A program made the translations under genes and the position numbers. Shown here piece after piece: positions 11,523 through 23,800 of a stretch of DNA of 64,000 bases. The DNA is from Euglena gracilis (lineage: Eukaryota > Euglenida > Euglenophyceae > Euglenales), in assembly GCA_039621445.1 (NCBI GenBank), contig CP154956.1, positions 17,737,562 to 17,801,561 on the forward strand, written 5' to 3'. The notes beneath the pieces were generated by a model that did not search any database, was not told the origin of the DNA, and saw only the letters and a program-made list of their open reading frames with translations. Within the stretch, counting starts at the first letter, position 1. The number at the start of each line of letters is the position of its first letter.

Positions 11523-12145
11523 GGAGCTAGCCCTGGCCGCCGGTGACCCCAAAGCGAGGGGCCATGCGGAGCCGACGCTCAAGGCGGGGGTGCATGGGCC
11601 GGGCCTCCGTGGCGTGTTGCGGCAGCGGGTGCGATCACCCTTTGGGCCACTTGCCTTGCGACCAGGCCTCTTCTTTGAGATTTTTCCTCGGGCAGTCGGA
11701 TTTAAGGGTAAGGATTTGCAGCCCCGGCGGAGAGGGACTGGACTGCAGCGAGTCCAAAATCGGAACTTTTAGTGAACCCCTCCTGGGCAGCAGCCCCAGC
11801 CAGTGGAATTGCAACCAAAGAACGGGATTTATTACTATTTATTAATTTATTTTTCACCCCAAAATCTGCCCAAATGCCCCCTTTTTGGCCTTTTTTGTTT
11901 TTTAATAATAAAAATACCCCCATGACTGGCCATCCCTGGCATGAAGCGCCAGACAAATTTCCAGCGGCCAGTGGACCCCCGCCCCCAGGTCCTTAAGCAG
12001 AGTCCTGCTCGCGATCTCACTGGGGCCGTTGCCACTCCTCTTCACCACGGACCACCCGACGTCCCTGCAGGCGCAGTTCCAGCCGTGAACTTGACTGCCC
12101 CCCCCCCCCCTCCGGAAAAACAGGTGAAAAAAAACAGGGAAAAGG
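11523..12145. other. Sequence with a possible family H relic
   Basis: GACTGCAGCGAGTCCAAAAT (11,741) and GGTCCTTAAGCAGAGTCCTG (11,989-12,008) resemble interior and right end of family H, but a matching left end is missing. Confidence 0.35.
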
Positions 12146-12385
12146 TGAAGTCGACAACTTGGGTTGGTCTGAGACGGCGAATAAACACCTGACCCAGAAA
12201 GAAATGATCAACCGGCCCCCCAAACACACCTTAAAAATCCCCATTTCCACTCCAATCCAAGTCGACAACTTGGGTTGGTCTGGGGTGGCAAGTGAACACC
12301 TGCCCCAGAAAGAAATGATACATCAGCCCCCCCCACAAACACACACACACACACACACACACATCAAAACCCCCATTTCCACCTC
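12146..12385. repeat. Tandem duplication of about 112 bp plus AC microsatellite
   Basis: Two units beginning GTCGACAACTTGGGTTGGTC and containing CCAGAAAGAAATGAT and CCCATTTCCAC; the second has a CA run at 12,339-12,363. Confidence 0.8.
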
Positions 12386-14823
12386 GGCGTGCAGCGCTGC
12401 CTCCCCCCTAGGGTTGCTACCCGCAGGCATTATGTGGAGCTTTTGCCCCTCCTTTTGATGGCGCTGAACGGGATTCCCACCAATCCGGCAGGGGGAGGGG
12501 GCCGTCCATTCCCACCTCTTCCCCATTTTCCCAGAGGCACCAGTTTCCGGTCAAGACACTCCATGGCCTCTTTCATGCCATTTGGCTTTCCCCTTCCAAG
12601 CAGGTTCCTTGTTACAGAAGGTTGCCTAAAAGCGGCCAAAAGTGGGCAAGGGTGACCAAATGCACCTGGAAGGACAAAAAAGGCTAAAAGTGGCCAAAAA
12701 GCTGCCCAAAAGCGGCCAAAGGAGTTCAAAAGTGGGCAAAAGTGGGTAAGAACAATATATGTGAGCAACTAAAGTTGCATTGAATGGCCGTGATGTATGC
12801 TCATTTTTTTTTGTTGGCATACCCCACACCCATGGCCGACTATTTGCCGACCAGGGCTCCAACCAGGGCCGACCAGGGCTGACCGGGCCCACTATGGCAC
12901 CAAAATTGGAAGTGACCTATGGGTGCCTGACTCCCCAAACAACCTGGCGGGGCCCTCCCCCCAGTGCCCCAATAACTTTTTTAGGGAGGGGCAAGGCAAA
13001 ATAAGGTTCCAGTAACCTGCCACCCCCTTTTTAGGGCAAAATCTTTCACAGCACTGGTAGTCGTGCTCAAATAACCTGGCAGGGGGAACTCAAAAAGATG
13101 GTTCCAGTCACCTGAGACTCTGCCGGGCGATTTGGGGGGGGGAGTGTGCCGTAACGGGGGCGATCATTTTGTCGCAGCGTTGCAGTTGCGGTTGTCGCAG
13201 CGTTGCGGTCCCGCCCGACGCTGCCGGCCAGGGGCATCGGCGTTGACATTCCCTCACCAACCATGGCGGCCGGGGCCCTGCCTCGGGACCCCCCTTCCTC
13301 CTCGGCGCCTCTCGGCACCACCCACGACGGCCTCATATGCGGTGGTGTCCGGCCCCGCCGTGCAGAGAGTTGCAACCCGGCATGGATGACTCAGTGTGCT
13401 GCTGAGTTGGTGCTGGCGCGTCCTGTTCCACACCGTTCAACACAAGTTGACTGTTCTTTCATGACATGCCATGTTTTATTCCACCTAAATATCACCGCCC
13501 CCCCCCCCCCGGGAAGGTGTTTCAACCCTCTGTCAACCTTCCTCCAAATCACTAGGTGGGCCTTTGCTTGGTTTTCCCAGTGACTGAGTAACTCAGGAGG
13601 CAAGCAGGAAGAGCAAGGTTTTTTGGCAGCTTCTCAGCTGTGAAGCACCTTTGATAGTGCAAGTTGACGCAAGGCGATGAGGGCAATGTATATATTTTTT
13701 TTTGGATTGTTGTTTGACACTTTTCAGCCATTTTGGCCGCACTTTCAGCCATTTTTGGCCATTTTTTAACCTTTTGGATGCTATTTTTGCCCACATTTAA
13801 CCATTTTAGGGTCATTTTTTTCCCTGCTGTGGGCCCTCTTGGGTTATTTTTCAGCCATTTTTGGCCATTTTTGGCCCTTTTTGTCATTTTTGCCTGTTTT
13901 TGGTCTTTTTTTTTGTCCATTTTGACCATTTTTGACCACTTTGTGATTTGCAGGCATTTGGCTGCTGGAGTGGATGTGGGTACTAGAGCGGATGCACCTG
14001 CTGGAGCGGATGTGGGATGTGAATGTGGCCACTGAGCGGATGCGGGTACTGCAGGGAGGGGGGATGCACAGCGCTGTAAGGATTCGCATTTCTGAAATTT
14101 TCTAAATTCTGCTGCATTCTTTGGTTCCTGAATTTTTTTGCGCTTTTCCTAATTGCCATATTTTTTGTCCGTTTTTTTTGTGAATTTTGAATTTTTTCTT
14201 TTTTTCTTTTTTTGAAAATTATTATTCCATTTTCACACATATTGTGGGAAACTGAGCATGAGAGGAATCCATTGGGGACGATGGAACTGGTACCTCGCCA
14301 AGTTTTATATTTGATTTCTTGACCCTTCCTGTGTTGTTGACCTGTTTGGAATAGACAGAGAGCAGATCTGTGTGATTGAATTTCCGAATGAAAACGTGGT
14401 TGTCTCCTCACTTTTAGCAAATTTCCTCTATGGCACCCCTCCTCATCGTACAACTCCTGTTTTTATTTTGTCACGTTTTTTTTTTCCCTTCACACTGTCA
14501 CTCAAGGTGTTGGAGATTGGGAGCCAAAAGCCTCTCTGGGCATATTTTGGGCATCGAAGAAGAGAACACAACACTCCATCTTTCACACGGTAAGAATTAA
14601 GATCCAAGGATGCATTTCTTCACCCTCTAACCCGAAGGGTAACGTTGTCTTTGGGGCTTTGGGGCTTTAAAGGATGATCCCGACTTCCTGTCGTCCCCTG
14701 CCGCAGCGTCCGATGCACCGCAAGTGGACTCCGACCGCCAGCCGGGCCGTGCGGGCGGCCCGCCTGTCGTACGGCCTGCCGTGGCCACCCCACGAGCCGG
14801 CCTCGCGCTCTGCCTTCCCGCAG
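12386..14823. other. Low-complexity and unique sequence upstream of SDR copy A
   Basis: 12,640-12,760 and 13,720-13,930 are rich in GGCCAAAAGTGG / GGCCATTTTTGG units. AATAACCTGGC repeats at 12,940-13,110. 14,700-14,823 is G/C rich and open (frame DSDRQPGRAGGPPVVRPAVA); PPVV with flanks resembles 38,660-38,730 before copy B, so it may be an upstream SDR exon. Confidence 0.35.
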
Positions 14824-14847
14824 TGGCACGCGTACCTCCAACCCCGG
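14824..14847 (+). CDS. SDR copy A exon 1 (WHAYLQPR)
   Basis: Encodes WHAYLQPR, matching WHAFLQPR of copy B at 39275. It ends in CCCCGG, which recurs at 17003-17008 just before the next exon and looks like a target-site duplication around the intron. The left edge is set at the CAG shared by both copies; the same frame stays open upstream, so the exon may be longer. Confidence 0.7.
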
Positions 14848-17800
14848 CCACGCACCCGGTTTGCTTGGGTCCCCTCCCGAGGGTCGATCACGCTTTGATC
14901 CTCGAATTTGGGTCCCCCGCCCCCAATTTTGGTTTATTGGCCGTGGATGAGTTCACCATTTGTTTCCGTTTGTCGGGTCCCGGGAAACAGTCGGCTGCAT
15001 AACTCCGAGAGGTGTTCAACCGATCACCACCCAATAACTTCCCGTTTGTCTGGGAGAGCATGACATTTCTCATTCCGGATCCCACCCTAGCCCCAGGGGG
15101 GCTCCAGCCAGCCAGCCCCTTTTTTTCAGCCAGCAGCTCCTAGCTGCTTCCACCCGCTCGAGTGGCAATAAAGTTTTCGCTGCCTTGCGAAGCGGGGATG
15201 GATCAAAAAATTTCGGAAAAGAGTTCAGGTAGCCAAAATTGGCCTTTTTTTGAGGTTTTTTTTTGGGGGGTTTCACCTCAAAATTTTGAAGCAAAAACCA
15301 CCTGGCTAGATTTGGGCTTTTTTGCCTGTTTGTTTCGGGTGCCAACTGGGCCCAGCCCGTAGGACCCACCCCCCGCACCCCCATCCCCAGGGGGGGGGTC
15401 CAACTAGTATCTTTTTTCCAGCCAGCACCATTCCACCGGGGTCCTTGAGAAAATCCCCGCAGAGCTTTTTCATCCATTGGACTTTCCAACCTTACCCATC
15501 CCTGGGGGGGGTCACTTCCATTCTTCCAAACAAAAAACCACTGAGTCACTTTTTTTTTTTGGAAAACCACCAGACTCCAAATGAAAATTGAGCACAACCG
15601 TGAAAAAATCCTCGACAATTTTAATGGTGCTTTCATCGCCAGGTCGCTTTGTTTTGGTTTTTTGCAACCTCCCTCCCCCCTGGGGGGGAGGAGGGGGTCC
15701 AGGCCAAAAACCAGTCAGTCACTCTGAAAAAAACCAGTTATCCGGTGGGTGGGGGGGGGGGTGGGAAGCCAGTGGATAAGTGACTGCCTGGATCCTAGGG
15801 TGGGTTTCCCTGGGACGCAAGCCGCCGGGTTGCAAACCGTTTCCTTCACAGCGAACCCCACTCCGGAAAGGGCGGGGGAGGGACTCCCCTGTAACCCCCC
15901 CCCAAATAACACCCCCCCCCAAATAACACCCCCCCCCAAATAACACCCCCCCCCCCAAATAACACCCCCCCCCCTGGGGCCCCAGTTCGGGTGCCCAAAT
16001 AACACACCGGGGGGGTGTGTTATTTGGGGGGGGGTTTATTCAGACCGCAGGCGGACATTTTGTTCACGTCCATTGTTCCGGGACACCAGTTTTTGGATTG
16101 AAGGTTTCTTTGCTGCGGGGTGGGTGGCGGGGTGTACCCCCACCCCCCGGGAGGGCTGCGCCATGGGCAGGGCAAAACAGGAATCGGCCAAACAGCCAGG
16201 GTGGTGGGTGGGGGGGGTCGACCACCCCCCACCCTCTGCATGGTGGTGGGGGGTCGACCCCCTCCACCACCTCTGCCCGTATTTCCGGGAGTACTAGTTT
16301 TTGGACCCCAAAAACTAGTGCTACTTTTTCCGGCGCCTTCGGCGCCGGGTGTATTTTTGAACACATTTTGGGACCCATATAGGTCCCCCCAAAAACCAAC
16401 GGGAAGGCCTGGTGGGGGGGGGTCGACCCCCCCACCTACCACAGAATTTTCACCATTTTTGGGAAAACGAGGTTTTTAGCTGGGGAAAATTTTTGATTTT
16501 TTTTTGAAAAAATGAACCCAAAATCCATGATTTTTCGATGGAAAACCACATTTCCCCCCCAAATAATTTCAAAAATTCCAGGTTTAAAAAAAATTGGTAG
16601 CTTAGAGCGGTAGCGTTGGTAGCGTAGAGGGGGGTGCAAAAAGCAAAGGTCGAAAAAATGGAACAAAATTTTGGCACAGTCAAATTTTACTGACATTTTT
16701 TCTCTTGGATTTTTTTGGGTTTTCAACGGCATTTTTTGCTTCAAAAACCTCTCAAAATCAAAAATTTGCGAAAATGTGGAAACTTTGGAAGGTGTGAAAA
16801 AATGGGGGATTGGGGCTGCCCTGGCCATGGGTCAGGTTTTTGCCCAGCCGATGGCTGAGCTGGAGAATTTTCACCGTTTTTGGTCGATTTTTTTTTGGCT
16901 GGAATGTAGGGAACCCCCGAAGCTTATGGGCGATGGGTGGGGGGGGGTCGACCCCCCCCCCCCCCGGCCAGCCCTGGCCGGCAGCGCGGAACCGCGGCGT
17001 GGCCCCGGCGGCTGGAGGACCAGGTGGCGGTGGTGTGCGGCGCCGGCAACGCCCCGGAGGAGGGCTGGGGCATCGGGGCCGGGGCGGGGCCCCCCCGGTC
17101 GCCGCGGCGACCGCAGCCCCGCACCTCCGACTTCGGGTTTACGCGTTGACGCTTCCCCCTCCCCCTCCCCAAGCCCAATGAACACCAAGGTCAATCTGGA
17201 CGGTTCGAACACTCCCTGTTCACTGGGCAAGAGCATTCATTGGGCGGGGGGGGGGAGGTACCTGGAAAATGAACCTCTCTCCCTCTCGACTGGCCTTGGC
17301 CCGGCCGGGGCCAATATTTGGTCCAGTCTTTCAAAGTCAGAAACCCGCAGAGAACGGTTTACGAGGTCTCAGGTCCCTAGGACTTTTTTTCTTTGCCTTC
17401 TGCACAAATGAATGCTCTTCTGGTTTTCACTCTGATCCAACTGCATCAAGTTTTGTGATTTTTCTTTTGTTTCTGGTGCATGTTTTTTTTTTTTACTGTT
17501 TTGTGAGGGGGAGGGTATTTGTTTGGGCAGCAAAATTTGGTCTTCAGGGGAGGGGGGTTATTGTTCGAGGGGTTTTAATCATTGGGATGGGGGTTTATTT
17601 GACCCCAGGTGAACTACTAAATCCTTTCCACCACCACGGTGCATTTCCATGCCTTCTTTTCACCTCCTCCCCCGTAAGACAGAAAGGCATATATGTATAT
17701 TATATGTATATGCATTATATGTCTATATGTATATACATACATATACATATATTTATACATAAATATATATATATACATATATATGTATATATATATGGCA

Positions 17801-20800
17801 GGTGAGAACTTTAGTACCCCCCCCCCCCCCCCCCCGGGTGGTACTAAAGTTCACCCCGCGATGGACACCCCCATTATTGAAGGAGTAGGGTTAGGTGCGC
17901 ACATGCTAATTTGCGCTAATTGGCTATGTTGCGCTAATTGGCTATGTTGCGCAACATAGCCAATTAGCGCAAATTAGCATGTGCGCACCTAACCCTACTC
18001 CTTCAATAATGGGGGTGTCCATCGCGGGGTGAACTTTAGTACCCCCCCCCCCCCCGGGCGGGGACAACACGTCACACCTGCCATATAAATGTATATATAT
18101 ATATATTTGTAAATACATTACATATGTATATGTACATACACGCACACACATATTTGTTGCCCCTGCAGGCAACACCTGAGCCGCCTTTCATCCCTCCCCT
18201 CAGCTGAGACGTGTCGTGTTGGGGGAGGCCCCGCCCCGTCCTGGACCACCACCGCGGTCGTGATGGCGCGCCAGGGGGCCCGCGTGGTCTGCGTCTCCCG
18301 CAGCCGCGACAAGCTGGATTGCCTGAAGCGTGGCCAGGCTGCTGTTTGGTTGGTTTCGTTTTGTGGCGGCCTTTAACAACTGCTCCCCCCCTCCCCAGGC
18401 CCAGTTGTTACCCCCCCCCCCCCTATGTCCAACGACCCCCCTATGTCCAATGACCACCCCCCCGGTCAGAGGACACCTTTTCGGAGGTTTGACCAAATTT
18501 TTGGTCCCGGCGTGAAGCGCCGGGACGAAAAATTTTGCCCAAAAATTGACCAAAAATTTGGCCAAAATGCCATTTTTGACACTTTTGGACAAAAATTTGT
18601 CAAAATTGCCCAAAATTTTCGGCGCGAAGCGCCGGAAGGGAAAATTTGGGCATTTTTGGGTGGATAGGAACCCGGGTACCCACCAACTTTCTTTTGACCC
18701 CATGTCCAACGACCACCCCCCCCCCCGGTCAGAGGACACCTTTTTGGTCACTACCCTATGTCCAACGACCACCCCCCCGGTCAGAGGACAGAGGTTACCG
18801 GTCATTGGACATAGGGGGGGGAGGGTAAACAGGGGGGGTTTGCCCCCACGCTTAAGAAGATGGACCAGACCCCCAATTCGACTGCATTTTCGTGGTCCCA
18901 ACGGGAGATGTCCCAGGTGGATATTTAGTAACCCCCCCCCCCCAAATAACACCCCCCCCCCCCCCGGTGTGTTATTTGGGCACCCGAACTGGGGCCCAAG
19001 GGGGGGGTGTTATTTGGGGGGGGGTTATTTTTACATGGAAAACCAAAGGAAAACAGGGGGGGGTGTTATTTGGGCGCTCGAAATCGGCCCCCGAGGGGGG
19101 GGTGTGTTATTTGGGGGGGGTGTTATTTGGGGGGGGTGTGTTATTTGGGGGGGGGTTTACAGAAGTCCTAATCCACATAGAACAGGGTTTGGGAATGGGG
19201 TTGGGGTTAAGGGTTAAGGTTGGGGGATAGCGTTAGAGTTGGCATTTAGGCCAAGTTAGGCCTAGAATTAGGCCAAATTTAGGCCAGAATCTAGGTCCAA
19301 TTTCGGCCCAACTCCCTAACTTTGGGCCTAACCCTCACCTTAATCCTTCTGGAATGATACCCATAACCCTAACCCGACCCCTACAAGTAACAAAGAACAT
19401 CCAAAAAATGCCGGAGAAACCCCCCATCAGCTTGCGTTCAAGAAGTTGAACCTCCCCCTCATTTAACCACTGGGCTCCTGGGGGTGGGGGGGTACTTAAA
19501 GGCTGTCCATTTTGTTTGCCCTTCTGCACAACCTTGGCCATGGGTGCCCAGTTATCCACCCTCTTGCTCCGTCGGCTGGTGCCAGTTTTGCTGCCTGCAC
19601 AACTGGCAGTGAAACGCAAATTACCTCCCCCCCCCCTTGTCGTTGACACAGCGTGTCGTTGACACCCCCCCCCCGTGTCAACGACACTTTCCTGGAACAT
19701 ATTTTTTTCTTTTGCGTTGGCCACAGTTTCTGACAAATTTCAGCCAGGACATTTCAAAAATGGGTTGAATCTTCTTTCCAGCCATGGCTTCGAATGTCAT
19801 CCCCATTCGCACCGGCCACAGTGTGGCGGACATGCATTCACGGGGTCATTCATTGTTACTGGTGCGGTCGATTTTTTTTTAGGTACTGTGTCGTTGACAC
19901 GGCGTGTCGTTGACACACCCCCCGTGTCAACGACACTTTCCTGGAACATTGGCGTGTCAACGACAAGGGGGGGGGGAGGTACTTAAAAATATTGTATTTT
20001 AAAATTAGTTAAAGTAAGTTAGTTTTATTAATATTTTTTATTCATTAAATTATTTAAAATATAAATTATTTAAAACTTTTTGTTCATACATGAACCAAAC
20101 AAAACGTACTTAATGGGGGTTCCGTCATCCCCCAGGTGATGCAGCCTATTTGGAAGCGGGCAGTAATGTTTTAAGCATGGAGGAGGGGGGGGGGGCTCAA
20201 TCTGCCGGCCGTCCAAAAACCGGGACCTGGCCCCATCATCGAGGGGGAGGGCGGGGAGTGCCTGCCGGTGCAGGGGGACATGACGAAGCCCGACGACGTG
20301 CAGCGGGTGGTGGAGGAGACGCTGGAGCGCTACGGGCGGGTGGACTCGGTGGTCAACGCCGGGATCTTCTGCAGCAAGTACAACGGGGCCCGGGCTGGCC
20401 GGGGGCCGGCGGCGATGAACCCGACGCAAACGCGGGGAAGGAATCACCAGGGCTGTACAGGAATCCCCGCAATCCCATGGGTGATGGGTGAGGGGGGTTG
20501 ACCCCCCCCCCCATCCTGGTGCATGCGGGGGTCCGACCTCCCCCGCCTTCCTGTATTTCCAGGGGCGCTGACTTTTAGGTCATAATATTTCTTCGCCAAA
20601 GGCACCGAAGAAATCTTCCTTGCGCAGGAGCTATGGTGGGTGGGGAGGTCGTCCCCCCCCCCCACCAAGCCTTCCTGTACAGCCTTGGGAACCGCCAGAG
20701 ACACCAAAGAAAGAACAAACATCGATCTGATTGGGTCATTACAAAGATCAAAAAGAGCATCTTTTGAATAAGCCCTTCGGCAAGAATGGCCTGGTGCGTG

Positions 20801-23800
20801 ACAGGGCTGTATGGCAATCCTGAAAGGTGGGTTGGGGGGTGTCCGTGGGGTGGCTCACAGGAAAGTTGTGGTAGTCAAAGCGCGTATGCAGGTGTGAAAA
20901 CTCCACAAAAATGGCAGTGCGTAGCACCACTGATTTATTAAAACTGACTGTTCTGCACTTTTCTTTTTAAAATCCTCCTCCCAAGAGAGTCACATCGCTG
21001 CAATTTCCCCCAGTTTTCGTTTTTTTTTTTTGGGCTGTTTTGATCACCCCCCCCCCCCGAGGTCCAGGCAACTCAGGAACTGAAAAATTTTCTCCTGCAC
21101 CTGTTTTTTCCCCCAAATAAATGTCCCCAAAAACACGAATTTTTTGGGACATCTTTGAAGCACGCCCCCCCCCCCCCAATTCTCCAGCCTGGAGGGGGGA
21201 GTCGACCCGGGTTTGCTGAGCCTGCATTTCTCGTGCAGTCCCGTCCAGCCCAGCAGGTGATGCGCAAGCTGGACGTGGAGAAGTGGATGCAGTCCATCGA
21301 CATGAACCTCCACGCCCAGTTCCTATGCAGCCCGCAGGCCCTCCAACCCATGGTGGCTGTTGACTGCTGTGTGGCTGATTCAGGCACAGTTCTGGCTGCA
21401 TGACCATTACACCTAGGCACACCTATGGCCACTTTGTCTATGGCCACTTTGTCTATGGCCACTTTATCAGGTTTTTTGTGTGTAGAAGAGGAAGCGAGAG
21501 GTTGCAACGGCGAGGATGATTTCACTTTGTCCCCACCCTCCAAAAAACCCGTGGGGATTTGTGCTTCTTGATTGCCATATGAAAATGCAGCTGATTTGCG
21601 GGGCGAACCATGTGTGTGGGGATGAATTCAGTCATTAATAGACTGCTAACAGTGGGGTAATTCCCATGTCAGTCGTGGGACGCATCAGAGGTGGGGTGGA
21701 GGGAGGGACAATGGGGAAGAGCTGAGAACCCACACTGCCTCGGGATGGCATCTTGCAGCCGGATGTAGCTTCAACTGCAACCTTTATTTCTTGGCAAGCC
21801 TCCACCATGGGTATTATTCCCTCTTGCTGTAGTTTGCTTTTTTTTGCCCCTCCCCGGGAAACTGTCATGCCCGAGATACTGTCAGGGTCCTTGGTACTGT
21901 CCAACCTGTCAGTGCGGGAAGTTGTCAGGGTCCCTGGTCCTGTCAGGTGACAGTTTCCCGGGGGGGGGGTAGGTATGTCGCCAGGGGTGGACAATGCGGC
22001 CAGGCCTCAGGCTGGCCCCACTGCTGCACCACTTCCTGCCCCCCATGCTGGACCGGCACAAGGGCAGCCATGCCTCGCCTGAAGTGGAGGGCAGCCCCCC
22101 CCCCCCCAGTGGCTCAGGCAGCGTTAAAATCCAGCCATGCCCCCCCCCCATGCCATTGCTTAGGCCTGGGTTTCATCTTTTTCAATTTTTTTTCTTCAAA
22201 TTTTAGGCTGGCAGTTTTGGTAGGATTCTCCCATCCTGGTACGAAGCACCAGAAGTTTTTTTTTTAACCATTTCTGTTTCGTTTTTGCTTTGGGTTTTCC
22301 ATTCCCAAAAATTTGCCCTTTCCCCAGCAAGGACACTAATTTGACTGGTTTTTTTTAAAATGGAAAGAAACCCTGCCTCCTCCCCCTTGTCACACTGGAC
22401 ACTTGTTCCCCCCCCAAGTTCCACACCGTTCCAATTTTTTTTATGGCCAATTGCTCTTCCACCAGACAAATGGAAGTTGCATATTACGCATTTTTAACCA
22501 ATTTCACATCCACGGTAGTTGCACAATGAAGTACACGTGGATGCAACTGGGCAAACCAACCATGTCATTTTGCAAGTTTGCACCACACTTTTTTTGGTGT
22601 GGCATGTTTTCGGGTTTTTTTTGGCATTTTTTATTATTATTAAAAAAAACATCACAAGGCGCTGTTTTGCTTATGCTTTTTTTGTGTCCTGGTAGAAACA
22701 AGTGCAAATAATTGTCCAAAACATGCACCGTGTTGCATAGCCAATAACCCCCCCCCCCATTAAAACCGACCCCCCTGTTAAACCGACATACCCTTCCAAA
22801 CCGACCCATTGCAGAATTTCAACCAAAATGAGAAATAAACCGACCCATGGCAAGTGGGATGACAACCATGCACAAAATAATGGAAGCCGCCAACAGAAAG
22901 AGCGTCCAGGCTCATCGAATGGTAATTTTGGCATGAAATGTGAGCGGATGCAGTGCTGTTTGGTTCCTTTATCTCCACATCACAAGCAAAAGAGGACAGG
23001 ACGGCAGAAAGCGTAACAGACATTGGCTGTGACAAGAGAAACATGAAGTCACCCTCTGAAACCGACCCCCCCCCCCCGTCCAAATCGACAGCCTCCAGGA
23101 TTTCCACCAACCCAAAAGTCCTAAACTGACAGGTCGGTTTAAATTGGGGGAGGTTACTGTTGCAAACTGAAATATTTTCCACGTACAGCCCCAGGGAGGT
23201 CCAAAAGAAACTGGCCTGCAACTTGCTTTTTTGCATTTTTTTTTGCATTTTTTGCATTGCATATTTTGAGGGGCCTTGTTGCATTGTTGCATACCCCCCC
23301 CCCCCTGTTTTAAGCCCATTTGAGATTTTCTGCCCTGCAATCATACACGCTTTCCCAAAGATCAAGAAATTTGTATTCTCTATTAAGACAAATCAATGCT
23401 TTATCTTTATCTCACCACTGTGGGCAAAGCTTCTTCATCGAAAAAGGTTTGGATAATTTTATTTGCTTTTTTTTGTTTTTTTTGTTTTTTTTGTTCTTTT
23501 TTGTTTTATGAGCTTTTGAATGATTGATGGATTGTTGAATACTTTGCCACTTCAAAAAGGATAATCTTCGGACGCCTGAAGTGGTTTCCAGTTGGGGGGC
23601 GGGCAGGTCGGGAACGGCATGCGGGCAACTTCGTCTTCGTTAGCACCATCGCCACCAAGGCCGCCCTGGGGATGGGCAGGGCCGGGCAGCGGGTCCCTCG
23701 ATTGGGGGTGGCTCGGCCGTCGTCCCCACGTCTGACCCCCCCGGGCGAATCCCCGCAGGGGGGATGTGATCCGTGGAGGGTCAGGTTGGGTCCCAATTTT

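Larger units (their letters stand above)
17078..18244. other. SDR-A intron 2, nonconventional
   Basis: Starts GCCGGGGCGGGGCC and ends GGCCCCGCCCCGTCCTGG, a strong terminal inverted repeat. The position is shared with copy B. It contains a CCCAATGAACA-family element (17,163-17,262), an AT-rich microsatellite and the long palindrome at 17,794-18,087. Confidence 0.8.
18331..20233. other. SDR-A intron 3, nonconventional; shifted relative to copy B
   Basis: Starts TGGCCAGG and ends CCTGGCCC. It interrupts the frame between KR and IIEGEGG, whereas copy B is split about 21-24 nt later, after EGG. Contents: CCAACGACC-family element (18,410-18,830), AAATAAC/GTTATTT elements (18,930-19,165), degenerate telomere-like sequence (19,180-19,400), and a GTTGACAC-family element (19,622-19,985). 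Confidence 0.75.

Noticed and set aside
17190-17215. tRNA B-box-like GGTTCGAAC
   Set aside because: No matching A box, acceptor stem or cloverleaf; it belongs to the CCCAATGAAC repeat.
19180-19400. Telomere or chromosome end
   Set aside because: TTAGGG-like units are few, degenerate and in both orientations, within an SDR intron.
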